Positions 43,182 through 51,168 of a DNA stretch of 64,000 bases are shown here, in pieces. Made by a program: the position numbers and the translations under genes. Origin of the DNA: Chromohalobacter sp. 296-RDG (GTDB lineage Bacteria > Pseudomonadota > Gammaproteobacteria > Pseudomonadales > Halomonadaceae); the NCBI RefSeq assembly GCF_029889885.1, contig NZ_JARANY010000011.1, positions 1 to 64,000 on the forward strand, in the 5' to 3' direction. How positions within the stretch are numbered: position 1 is the first letter of the stretch; every line of letters begins with the position of its first letter. The notes under the pieces are model-generated. The model ran no database searches, was not told the origin of the DNA, and saw only the letters and a program-made list of their open reading frames with translations.

Positions 43182-44252
43182 TCAGATCGCCTCGATGATG
43201 GCCTGTGCCAGGTCTCGCGTCGTGCCCTGGCCCTTGAGGTCGGGCGTCAGCACGTTGGGGTCGGCTTTGGCGAGCACTGCCTCGATGGCGTCGAGCATTG
43301 CTTTGCCGGCCTCTTCGTGACCCAGGTGATCGAGCATCATGGCGCCACACCAGATCTGGCCGATGGGATTGGCGATGCCCCGGCCGGCGATATCCGGCGC
43401 GCTGCCATGGACGGGTTCGAAGAGGCTGGGAAAGTCGCCTTCGGGGTTGATGTTGGCCGAGGGAGCCACGCCGATGGTGCCGGTGCATGCCGGGCCCAGG
43501 TCGGAGAGGATATCGCCGAACAGGTTGCTGGCGACGACCACGTCGAACCAGTCGGGGTGAAGCACGAAATTGGCAGTGAGAATATCGATGTGGAATTGAT
43601 CCACGTCGATCTCCGGGTAGGACGCGTGCATGGCCTTCACGCGTTCGTCCCAGTAGGGCATGGTGATCGAGATGCCGTTGGATTTGGTGGCCGAGGTGAG
43701 CTTGCCGCGCGGGCGCTTTTTGGCCAGCTCGAAGGCGTACTTGAGCACCCGGTCGACCCCGATGCGGGTCATCACGGTTTCCTGCATCACCGTCTCGCGC
43801 TCGGTGCCCTCGAAGATCTTGCCGCCGATGCTCGAGTACTCGCCTTCGGTGTTCTCGCGCACCACGTAGAAGTCGATGTCGCCGGGCTGGCGGTCAGCCA
43901 ATGGGCTCTTGATGCCGGGCATCAATTTACAAGGGCGCAGGTTGATGTACTGGTCGAACTCACGGCGAAACTGCAGCAGCGATCCCCACAGCGAGATGTG
44001 ATCCGGGACCTTTTCCGGCCAGCCCACCGCACCGTAGAAGAGAGCATCGAAGCGCGACAGCGTGCTTTTCCAGTCGTCCGGCAGCATCTGACCGTGTTCG
44101 AGATAGTAGTCGCAGCTACCGAACTCGAACTCTTCGAAACTGAGATCGATGTTGAAACGCTGAGCGGCGGCTTGCAGCGCACGGACGCCTTCCGGGGTGA
44201 CTTCGGTACCGATGCCGTCACCGGCAATGACGGCGATGTTGTGTGCATTCAT
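43182..44252 (-). CDS. Tartrate dehydrogenase/decarboxylase (TtuC/DmlA-type)
   Basis: A 356-residue metal- and NAD-dependent decarboxylating dehydrogenase of the isocitrate/isopropylmalate family. IAVIAGDGIGTEV opens it; RENTEGEYSSIGG (substrate contact), the YWDERVK and NLFGDILSDLGP metal site and the NAD loop PVHGSAPDIAGRGIANPIG are all present. These blocks match the tartrate dehydrogenase/D-malate dehydrogenase branch. ATG 44252 has AAGGAG 5 bases before it. A LysR regulator is divergent from it, which fits inducible growth on tartrate or malate. Confidence 0.92.
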   Translation of the reverse strand: MNAHNIAVIAGDGIGTEVTPEGVRALQAAAQRFNIDLSFEEFEFGSCDYYLEHGQMLPDDWKSTLSRFDALFYGAVGWPEKVPDHISLWGSLLQFRREFDQYINLRPCKLMPGIKSPLADRQPGDIDFYVVRENTEGEYSSIGGKIFEGTERETVMQETVMTRIGVDRVLKYAFELAKKRPRGKLTSATKSNGISITMPYWDERVKAMHASYPEIDVDQFHIDILTANFVLHPDWFDVVVASNLFGDILSDLGPACTGTIGVAPSANINPEGDFPSLFEPVHGSAPDIAGRGIANPIGQIWCGAMMLDHLGHEEAGKAMLDAIEAVLAKADPNVLTPDLKGQGTTRDLAQAIIEAI

Positions 44253-44276
44253 GAAAGGCTCCTTCAATAATAAGGT

Positions 44277-44291
44277 AAGACGTGACGTCTT
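44277..44291. promoter_or_regulatory. Palindrome in the ttuC leader
   Basis: AAGACGT-G-ACGTCTT is a perfect 7-bp inverted repeat 25 bases upstream of the tartrate dehydrogenase start. It is well placed for a repressor or for the divergent LysR protein, although LysR sites are usually further upstream. Confidence 0.4.
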
Positions 44292-44378
44292 GGGTGCGTC
44301 CCTTGAGTCTAGCGTGCGAAATCGCGATGATAATCAGGCTATAATGCAAGTCACTCTTGAATAAAAGTGGAGAATGAC

Positions 44379-45296
44379 GTGACGCCTCTCGACGATCTGG
44401 CCTTCTTTCAACAGGTGGCGCGTTCGGGCAGCTTGACCGGTGCCTCGCGTGAGCTCGGCCTGTCGCTGTCGGCGGTGAGCAAGCGCCTCATGCAGTTGGA
44501 GGCGCGACTCGATGTGTCACTTGCGACGCGCACTACGCGGCGGTTGACTCTGACCGCCGAAGGGGAGCGCTATCTGGCGCGTGGGTCGACGATTCTCTCC
44601 GACCTTGGCGAGCTCGAAAGCGAGCTGCGTGATCGGCGCGGCGATTTGTCGGGGCGTCTGCGCATCAATGCCACCTTTGGCTTCGGGCGTCGCCATGTGG
44701 CGCCACTGATCGCGACCTTCATCGAGCGTCATCCGGGGGTGGATATCTGGCTGGAGTTGACCAATTTCCCCTTGAGCCTCGCCGATCATGGCTTCGATCT
44801 CGGCATTCGCGTCGGCGAGCCGCCCGATGCGCACCTGGTCGCGCATCCGGTCCTCGCCAATCGTCGTATCCTCTGCGCCTCGCCCGACTACTTGCGGCGT
44901 GCGCCGCCATTACAAAGTCCGGAGGATCTGGCGCGGCATACTTGCCTGGTCGTACGCGAAAACGACAGCGACTTTGCGTTGTGGCGCTTCGAACGCCAGG
45001 GTGAGGTACGCACCGTGCGTGTCGGTGGGCACCTGGCCAGCAATGATGGCGAGGTGGTTACGTGCCTGGCGCGGGAGGGCGCGGGAATTCTGCTGCGGTC
45101 GTGGTGGGATGTGCACGCTGCCCTGTCGCAGGGTGAACTCGTGCCCCTGTTGCCTGAATGGCAGGGCTTACGGGCGGATTTCTATGCCGTGCATGAGCCG
45201 CGTCGCCATGCCGGCGCTCGCTTGAGGACATTTGTCGAACATCTGACGCAAGGCATGCGGGGCCGCGTTCCCGAATTGCCCGATGCATCACGTTAA
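44379..45296 (+). CDS. LysR family transcriptional regulator (tartrate/malate type)
   Basis: A 305-residue LysR protein. The winged helix is LAFFQQVARSGSLTGASRELGLSLSAVSKRLMQLE and the effector domain runs from about residue 90 (GRLRINATFGFGRRHVAPLI). The subgroup resembles DmlR/TtuA regulators that sit opposite D-malate or tartrate dehydrogenase genes. GTG 44379 is preferred because GGAG lies 6 bases before it; GTG 44367 is possible but has no ribosome binding site. A TATAAT lies at 44340-44345. Confidence 0.9.
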   Translation: MTPLDDLAFFQQVARSGSLTGASRELGLSLSAVSKRLMQLEARLDVSLATRTTRRLTLTAEGERYLARGSTILSDLGELESELRDRRGDLSGRLRINATFGFGRRHVAPLIATFIERHPGVDIWLELTNFPLSLADHGFDLGIRVGEPPDAHLVAHPVLANRRILCASPDYLRRAPPLQSPEDLARHTCLVVRENDSDFALWRFERQGEVRTVRVGGHLASNDGEVVTCLAREGAGILLRSWWDVHAALSQGELVPLLPEWQGLRADFYAVHEPRRHAGARLRTFVEHLTQGMRGRVPELPDASR

Positions 45297-45400
45297 TGTC
45301 CCCATCGCTGGCCTTTGGTGCCATGCTATCTGCTATGATGTGCCGCCTTGCGGCGGGCCAGGTCGGCGTCGCGCTTTCGAGGTCATAGGGAGTCGAGGGA

Positions 45401-46708
45401 TTGAATATCCTGATGTTCACCAACACCTACTGTCCGACTGTGGGTGGAGTGAGTGAATCTGTTCAGCGTCTCAAGCGGTGCCTGCAGCATGCGGGGCACA
45501 GCGTGTTGGTCGTAGCGCCCAAACTGGACGGTCAGCCACGTTTCGAGCGCGATGTGGTGCGTGTGGTGGCCATGCAACGCTTTAACGGCAGCGATTTTTC
45601 TCTTCCCGTGCCGGTGCCCGGTCAACTCTACGAGGCCATCGAGGAATTCGAGCCCGATCTGGTGCATTCCCACCATCCCTTCCTGCTCGGCGATACCGCA
45701 GCACGCGTGGCGCAAACTTATGGCCTGCCGTTGGTCTTTACCCATCACACGCTATATGAGCACTACACGCACTACGTGCCCGGCGACTCGCCGCGCATGC
45801 AGCGTTTCGCTATCGCGTTATCCAGTGAATACACGCGATTATGCGATTCAGTGATCGCACCCAGCGAGAGTATCGCCGCGCTATTGGCCCAGCGGGGCGT
45901 TTTACCCGACAAAGTGCGCGTGATTCCCAGCGGCGTGGATACGCGCGCCTTTGCCCAAGGCGAAGGCGCGCGCTGGCGTCAGCGCTTTGGCATCCCCGAA
46001 GATGCGATGGTGATAGGGCACGTGGGGCGTCTGGCGATGGAGAAGAACCTCGGTTTTCTGGCCGCGGCGTTGTCGCGTTTCCTGGCGCGTCATCCCAAGG
46101 CTCGGGTATTGGTCGTTGGCGAGGGCGAAGCACGCACGGTGATGCATGACCATGCCGCCCGCGAGGGCGTAGCGGATCGTTTTCATTACACCGGCAAGTT
46201 GCACGACCAGGCCTTGATCGATGCCTACCATGCGATGGATACCTTTGCCTTCGCCTCGCACAGTGAAACCCAGGGCATGGTCGTCGCCGAAGCCATGGCG
46301 GCGGGCCTGCCGGTGGTGGCGGTCGATGCCAGTGGCGTGCGCGAAGTCCTGAGCGACGGCTTAAACGGCATCATGCTCCCCAGCGATGATGTCGAGACGT
46401 TCGCGAAAGCGCTGGAAACGCTTCAAGAACCTACCCTGCATGCCAGGTTACGCCAGGGAGCATTCGACAGCGCGCATAAGCTCGATGATCGACGCTGTGC
46501 TGAGCACTGCTTGGGCATCTATCGTCAGGTGCTCGAGGCCGAGGCGAGCGCGGCGGAGCGTGACGATGGTGCCTGGGAAAAGGTGCGCGGGCGTCTCGAA
46601 GGCGAGTGGCGCTTGCTGCGGCATCGCGGCCGAGTATTGCGTTCGGTGTTTCAAACCGTACCGGAACGCGACACGGTTCAGACTAAGGAAGAAATCCCCA
46701 GTAAGTGA
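45401..46708 (+). CDS. Family 4 glycosyltransferase
   Basis: A 435-residue GT-B fold enzyme. The acceptor side opens NILMFTNTYCPTVGGVSESVQRL with HSHHPFLLGDTA and HHTLYEHYTHYVPGDS; the donor side has GHVGRLAMEKNLGFL and the EX7E motif SETQGMVVAEAMAAGLPVVA. The pattern is close to glycolipid or glucosyl/mannosyl transferases of the MshA/PimB-like group; donor and acceptor are unknown. The start is TTG 45401: TAGGGAG lies 8 bases before it and the peptide begins exactly where homologues do. It is convergent with the TVP38-type gene, with a short GTGAGCGCTCAC palindrome between. Confidence 0.88.
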   Translation: MNILMFTNTYCPTVGGVSESVQRLKRCLQHAGHSVLVVAPKLDGQPRFERDVVRVVAMQRFNGSDFSLPVPVPGQLYEAIEEFEPDLVHSHHPFLLGDTAARVAQTYGLPLVFTHHTLYEHYTHYVPGDSPRMQRFAIALSSEYTRLCDSVIAPSESIAALLAQRGVLPDKVRVIPSGVDTRAFAQGEGARWRQRFGIPEDAMVIGHVGRLAMEKNLGFLAAALSRFLARHPKARVLVVGEGEARTVMHDHAAREGVADRFHYTGKLHDQALIDAYHAMDTFAFASHSETQGMVVAEAMAAGLPVVAVDASGVREVLSDGLNGIMLPSDDVETFAKALETLQEPTLHARLRQGAFDSAHKLDDRRCAEHCLGIYRQVLEAEASAAERDDGAWEKVRGRLEGEWRLLRHRGRVLRSVFQTVPERDTVQTKEEIPSK

Positions 46709-46722
46709 GCGCTCACGGGGCG

Positions 46723-47403
46723 TTACACGCGCTTTCTACGCCGTTCGGCATAACGCTTGAGCCCCCACAAGATACCCACTGCGACGACGATGCCACTGGC
46801 GGCGATCAGCAATCCCTCGCGGCTTTCTGCGGTGACTAGCGACCCCAACTGACTCCCCAGTAAGGTGATGCCGAGCAGTCCCGGGGCGATCCCCAAGGTG
46901 GAGCCGAGCATGTAATCGCGAAAACGCAGGTGGCACGCCCCGGCCAGCATGTTGGTCAGGGTGAAGGGGGCCAAGGGCAGCAGGTTGAACAGCACCATGG
47001 TGCGTATGCCGCGTCCGGCAAGCAGTCGGGCGAGGCCGTTGAGCTTCTTGCCGCCGTGACGTAGCAGGGCGTCACGCCCTAGAGCCCGCCCCACCCAGTA
47101 AGTGGCGATCGACGCCGACAGCGTCCCCAGCATGGCATAGACGAAGCCCCAGGCGGGACCGAAGACCAAGCCGGTGGCGGCGACCAGTACGCTTAATGGA
47201 AAAACGACCAGGGAAGTGAGGGCATATATGCCCATGACGGCCAGTGGCGCCCAGGCGGCATCGCGCCATGACGCGGCATTTTGCAGCAGATGACGCAGCG
47301 CTTGCGGGGTCAGGATGTCGTGCATGGCGAGCCATTGCCAGAGCAGGCCACAGCCGAGCATGACACCGAGCAAGGTGAAGAGAATTCCGAGAGAACGAGA
47401 CAT
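46723..47403 (-). CDS. TVP38/TMEM64 family membrane protein
   Basis: A 226-residue inner-membrane protein with about six helices and the SNARE-associated/VTT domain core: FPLSVLVAATGLVFGPAWGFVYAMLGTLSASIATYWVGRALGRD followed by FNLLPLAPFTLTNMLAGACHLRFRDYMLGSTLG. DedA-superfamily relatives scramble lipid carriers or help maintain membrane potential; the exact substrate is unknown. GAGGGCC precedes the ATG at 47403. Confidence 0.88.
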   Translation of the reverse strand: MSRSLGILFTLLGVMLGCGLLWQWLAMHDILTPQALRHLLQNAASWRDAAWAPLAVMGIYALTSLVVFPLSVLVAATGLVFGPAWGFVYAMLGTLSASIATYWVGRALGRDALLRHGGKKLNGLARLLAGRGIRTMVLFNLLPLAPFTLTNMLAGACHLRFRDYMLGSTLGIAPGLLGITLLGSQLGSLVTAESREGLLIAASGIVVAVGILWGLKRYAERRRKRV

Positions 47404-47492
47404 GCGGGCCCTCTAAGCGTGAACTGCGCTCAGCATACGTGAGAGCCCGCACGGGGGGAACACGGCACTTCGCATGCCGTGTCGAACGCGGA

Positions 47493-48437
47493 TCAGTCTT
47501 CCAGTGAAAGCGCTTCTTTCACCACCGGCCAGGCAGCATCGCCATCGGTGGTGGTCACGCCGTCGAGCATTTCCTTGACGCGATCCGGATGATCCTCGAT
47601 CCAGGTCGTGGCCACGCTGCCGAACTCTTTCTCGTCAAGACCGAAGGCCTTGATCATCCAGCTTTGCTGCTCGGCGGTGAAGGTGAAGTTCTCGAAGAAC
47701 GTCTTCAAGTTGGGGTGGCCGTCGGCGAAGTCCGAACTCATCAGGGTGAGTACCTGACTGGCGCCATTGCCCTCGCCGAACAGGTTCTTGCTGTCTTCCA
47801 GGTAGCGCATCGGCAGCTCGAGGTTCATCCAGTGCGGCGTCCAGCCGACCCACACGATGGGTTCCTCGCGTGAGATGGAGTCGCGCGCGGCGCTGAGCAT
47901 ACCGACGGTGCTGGTATCCACTAGTTGCCAGTCGCCGAGCCCCCAGGTGTCGTTGTCGATCGCCTTGTTGAGAATTTCGCTGGCAGCGGAACCGGCGCCG
48001 AAGCCATGGATCTTGCCGTCGAACATGTCGCGGTGCTCGTCGAGGTCCGCGAACGAGGTCACGCCTTGCTCGTACACGTAGTCGGGCACTGCCAGCGTCA
48101 TTTGCGCGCCATCGACGTTGTTGACGATGCGCGTCACGCTTCCTTTATCTTCCATGGGCGTGAGCATCGGCTCTTGTGCCGGTAACCAGCCGCCGAGGAA
48201 GACATCCAGATCGCCGCTTTCCATGCCCTGATAGATGACCTGCAGGCCAACGTCATCGGTTTTTGATTCATAACCGAGGGGGGCCAGCAGTTGGCTGGCG
48301 ATCTCGGTCTTGACGGTGATCCCAGGCCATGAGGGCACGCCGAAGCGCACTGTATCGGCCGCTTGGGCCGGCAGTGCCAGGCCGACACCGGCGGCTAGCG
48401 GTAGTCCGACGAGTAAGGGACGAAGCGAATGAGACAT
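47493..48437 (-). CDS. Quaternary-amine ABC substrate-binding protein (CaiX/ChoX/ProX-like)
   Basis: A 314-residue periplasmic binding protein. A signal peptide (PLLVGLPLAAGVGLALPAQA) is followed by the OpuAC-type domain. Aromatic residues likely to cage a trimethylammonium group are visible in GVPSWPG, GGWLPAQ and WVGWTPHWMN. No permease or ATPase gene is adjacent, as for the orphan CaiX, CbcX and BetX proteins of Pseudomonas that share one transporter. Its ATG overlaps the stop of the gamma-butyrobetaine hydroxylase gene, so gamma-butyrobetaine or carnitine is the likely ligand (inference). Confidence 0.88.
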   Translation of the reverse strand: MSHSLRPLLVGLPLAAGVGLALPAQAADTVRFGVPSWPGITVKTEIASQLLAPLGYESKTDDVGLQVIYQGMESGDLDVFLGGWLPAQEPMLTPMEDKGSVTRIVNNVDGAQMTLAVPDYVYEQGVTSFADLDEHRDMFDGKIHGFGAGSAASEILNKAIDNDTWGLGDWQLVDTSTVGMLSAARDSISREEPIVWVGWTPHWMNLELPMRYLEDSKNLFGEGNGASQVLTLMSSDFADGHPNLKTFFENFTFTAEQQSWMIKAFGLDEKEFGSVATTWIEDHPDRVKEMLDGVTTTDGDAAWPVVKEALSLED

Positions 48438-49663
48438 CAGGAAACTCCCGTTTCATTGGTGGATGTTGTCGGAGTAGCGGGCGCGGCGGTAGCAGCGTGG
48501 CGCGCCAACACGCGTAGATGCGATTCGAGGTGGTCGATATCCAGATAGGTGCCTTGCAGGTGACGGCGTCCGGTATTGGGGTCGAAGGCGCCACGACCGT
48601 GCAGCACGCGACGGTTGTCGAAAGCCACCATCTGTCCGGACTCGAGCGCGAAGTCGACGCGGAAGCGCGGCTCGCGAAGGCGTTGCCAGAAGATCAGGTA
48701 CGCCTCGTACCAGGCGTCAGCCTCTTCCGGCGGTAGGCGTAGGGTGTCGCGAATCCAGTTGTTGAAGCGCACTTCGCGGATGCGGCCGGTGTCATCGACG
48801 TCGATGATCGGGGCGCGTACCGCGATGTCGCTATCCTCGTCCTGGAAGCGGAAATCGATGGGCGTATCGCGTAGACGCAGGAATGCCTCCGGAGCTTCAT
48901 GACGCATCGCCTCGGCCACGGCGAAGCCATCGGCGAACAGTGATGCACCGCCCTCGGCTTCGTTTTCCAGGCAATACAGTAGTTGAATGTCCGGCGGATG
49001 GCGCCAGTTGGGAAGGTCGTTATGCAGCTCGAGACCTATGGCGGTATACGCCGCATTGTTGGGGTTTGGCTTGGACTGAACGTCGAAACGGCCCCCAAAG
49101 TTGGTGGCGCGCATCGGCCCGAACAGTTCGGTGATGCGTACGACTTCTTCGAGCTCGCGCGGGCCGTCATCGAGCAGGACCAGACCGTCGCGCAGCAGCG
49201 CGGTCAGCCATTTGCGGCGACCGTCGCTGCCGGCCATCATGTCGGCATGCGCCACATGGACGGGTGCAAAGCCTTCTTGCCATGCCTCGGCACGCGGGAC
49301 GCCATCATCGGCCCGCGTTTCGGGACGACGTTGATGTAGCCACCCGCCATCAAAGCGCGATTCGTGATCGTCGGCCCAGCGCAGCACCAGGATCCCGTCT
49401 TCGACGCTGGCCTCGGGGTTGGCATTCAGGAAGTTTTCATCCTCGAGCGGCATGTAAAGACGCTCGCGCGTCATGGGATGGCGGCACGCAGTGCAGGCGC
49501 AGTGATCACGCAGCCAGCGGTAGCTGAAACGCGCGCTATCGGCGTTTTCCCAGGCCACCTCCAGTGCCTTGTCGCCGGGATGACAGGCACGTAGCGCGGG
49601 GCCTTGCGCATAAGGCGTGAGTTCACTCATTTCGACGGCGGGAGATTGGCTCTGGGACTGCAT
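48437..49663 (-). CDS. Gamma-butyrobetaine dioxygenase
   Basis: Fe(II)/2-oxoglutarate enzyme that hydroxylates gamma-butyrobetaine to L-carnitine. The 408-residue protein has the N-terminal zinc domain with Cys55, Cys57, Cys60 (DHCACTACRHP) and probably His100, and the TauD/TfdA-type catalytic domain with iron ligands His214, Asp216 (LELHNDLP) and His355 (RVLHGRGAF). The basic residues after it (TGRRHLQG) would hold 2-oxoglutarate. AAGAGG precedes the ATG. It is divergent from a LysR gene and translationally coupled to the binding-protein gene. Confidence 0.93.
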   Translation of the reverse strand: MQSQSQSPAVEMSELTPYAQGPALRACHPGDKALEVAWENADSARFSYRWLRDHCACTACRHPMTRERLYMPLEDENFLNANPEASVEDGILVLRWADDHESRFDGGWLHQRRPETRADDGVPRAEAWQEGFAPVHVAHADMMAGSDGRRKWLTALLRDGLVLLDDGPRELEEVVRITELFGPMRATNFGGRFDVQSKPNPNNAAYTAIGLELHNDLPNWRHPPDIQLLYCLENEAEGGASLFADGFAVAEAMRHEAPEAFLRLRDTPIDFRFQDEDSDIAVRAPIIDVDDTGRIREVRFNNWIRDTLRLPPEEADAWYEAYLIFWQRLREPRFRVDFALESGQMVAFDNRRVLHGRGAFDPNTGRRHLQGTYLDIDHLESHLRVLARHAATAAPATPTTSTNETGVS

Positions 49664-49704
49664 GTCGGCCTCTTGGTGTTGGGTCGTGCGAATCGGCCTC
49701 TAGC

Positions 49705-49724
49705 ATGTCGCCTCATGGCGACAT
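49705..49724. promoter_or_regulatory. 20-bp palindromic operator candidate, gamma-butyrobetaine module
   Basis: ATGTCGCC-TCAT-GGCGACAT is a perfect 8-bp inverted repeat between the divergent dioxygenase and LysR genes, 42 bases before the dioxygenase ATG. The symmetry is exact and its position suits control of both genes. Confidence 0.6.
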
Positions 49725-49819
49725 TAGACAAACGATGAATATTGGACCTAAGGCCAAGCTTTGCTAATGGGTGGCTTATTAACGATCATGGGCGGACATT
49801 CATCGCCGTCGAGTTCATC

Positions 49820-50689
49820 ATGTCTCTGCCACCGATTCTGTGGATGCAAGCCTTCGAGGCGGCCGCGCGCACGCTGAGTTTCACCCAGGCCGGTCGTGAG
49901 CTTGGCGTGACGCAATCGGCCGTCAGCCAGCGAATCCGCCTGCTCGAGGATCGTCTCGGCCAGGCGCTGTTCGTGCGGCACCCGCGGAGCCTGTCGCTGA
50001 CGCCGGCCGGACAGGCTTGGCTGCCGAGCATTCAGGAAGCCTTCACACGCATTGCTGAAGGTACCGCCGAGGTCTTCGGGCCGCATCCCGACGCGCCGGT
50101 CACGTTGCGTGCCACGCCTGCAGTACAGAACGGTTGGTTGGCCAACGAGCTGATGCGGTTCCATCATTGGCATCGCGATGTCACGGTCCGCTTGGTAAGT
50201 GCCGTATGGCCCGGTGACTTCGGCGCCGAGGGCGTGGACATGGAGATCCGCTACGGCCAGGGTGGCTGGGCCGACATGGAGTCGGTGCTGCTCAACGAAG
50301 AAGTCATGCTACCGGTGTGTTCGCCAGCCTTGGCCCGTGAGTTGCGAACGTCCGAAGACTTGGCCGGGCATACCCTCTTGCATGCCGCCGGCTTTGCGCT
50401 GGGCTGGCCGAGTTGGCTGGCGCTGGCCGGGTCCGAAGGGCTGGAAGCGCGTTGTGCTTCGTTCATTTGCGATACCCAGGTCGCCACACTGTCGTTGGCC
50501 GCACGTGGGGCGGGCATCGCCTTGACCCACCGGCGCCTCTTCGATGGTCGTGACGATCTGGTGGCGCCCTTTGAATTGTGCATGCCCACCGACGAGGCCT
50601 TCTGGTTGGTACGCCCACAGGCGCGGGTATTGCGGCCGGCATGCGAGGCATTATGGGAATGGTTGCGTGGTGCACGTGAACTAGACTGA
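49820..50689 (+). CDS. LysR family regulator (GcvA-like)
   Basis: A 289-residue LysR protein. The helix-turn-helix is MQAFEAAARTLSFTQAGRELGVTQSAVSQRIRLLE, and the effector domain carries SVLLNEEVMLPVCSPAL and GAGIALTHRRLF, typical of the GcvA/AmpR-like branch. It is divergent from the gamma-butyrobetaine dioxygenase gene and probably regulates it in response to gamma-butyrobetaine or carnitine (inference). ATG 49820 aligns with family N-termini; the upstream frame to 49742 is promoter DNA. Confidence 0.9.
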   Translation: MSLPPILWMQAFEAAARTLSFTQAGRELGVTQSAVSQRIRLLEDRLGQALFVRHPRSLSLTPAGQAWLPSIQEAFTRIAEGTAEVFGPHPDAPVTLRATPAVQNGWLANELMRFHHWHRDVTVRLVSAVWPGDFGAEGVDMEIRYGQGGWADMESVLLNEEVMLPVCSPALARELRTSEDLAGHTLLHAAGFALGWPSWLALAGSEGLEARCASFICDTQVATLSLAARGAGIALTHRRLFDGRDDLVAPFELCMPTDEAFWLVRPQARVLRPACEALWEWLRGARELD

Positions 50690-50735
50690 CGTAAACGGCT
50701 CCCTGACTGAGGCTGGCGAGCTCGAGGAGACGAAC

Positions 50736-51155
50736 ATGACGAGGTATCGGCACGCGGGTGACGCAATGCCTGCTGCAATGGGCATTGTCTTGCTGCTGGC
50801 GGTTGCGGGGATCACGACGGCCAGCGCGGAAGGCGTCAAGGTCTACGATCCCGATAGCGGGCGCTTGTTGCCGCTCGAGTCGCACCAGGTCGAACATGAA
50901 GGGAGACGCTACGACCGTGAGCGTCACGCCTGGCAGGGATGGCGTGAACACGGGTGGCGAGAAGGGCTTGATCGCGTCAGTGTGCACCCGTCGATCATCG
51001 TGCAGCCCAACGCGTCATCGTCGCCGGACGTCGAGGCGCGTTCTGCCACGTCCGAAGGTAGCCGCGTATGTCGTCGGGATGATGGCACCACTACCTGGTC
51101 CACGCGTCCCACGCCCTGTGCCTCGGCCTCGGAGAGTCGCGATGCTACGCCGTAA
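50736..51155 (+). CDS. Small secreted protein of unknown function
   Basis: A 139-residue protein with a signal peptide (PAAMGIVLLLAVAGITTASA) and a short polar mature region. The middle is rich in Arg, Trp and Glu (RRYDRERHAWQGWREHGWREG). The end has two cysteines bracketing RRDDGTTTWSTRPTP, a pattern reminiscent of DUF4124-like periplasmic domains, but I cannot confirm it. GAGGAG lies 7 bases before the ATG. It ends 13 bases before nfeD and is probably co-transcribed with nfeD and the slipin gene. Confidence 0.6.
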   Translation: MTRYRHAGDAMPAAMGIVLLLAVAGITTASAEGVKVYDPDSGRLLPLESHQVEHEGRRYDRERHAWQGWREHGWREGLDRVSVHPSIIVQPNASSSPDVEARSATSEGSRVCRRDDGTTTWSTRPTPCASASESRDATP

Positions 51156-51168
51156 TGACGGAGTCGCG

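Noticed and set aside
43317-44270. 317-codon plus-strand frame opposite ttuC
   Set aside because: Shadow of the dehydrogenase gene; no recognisable protein.
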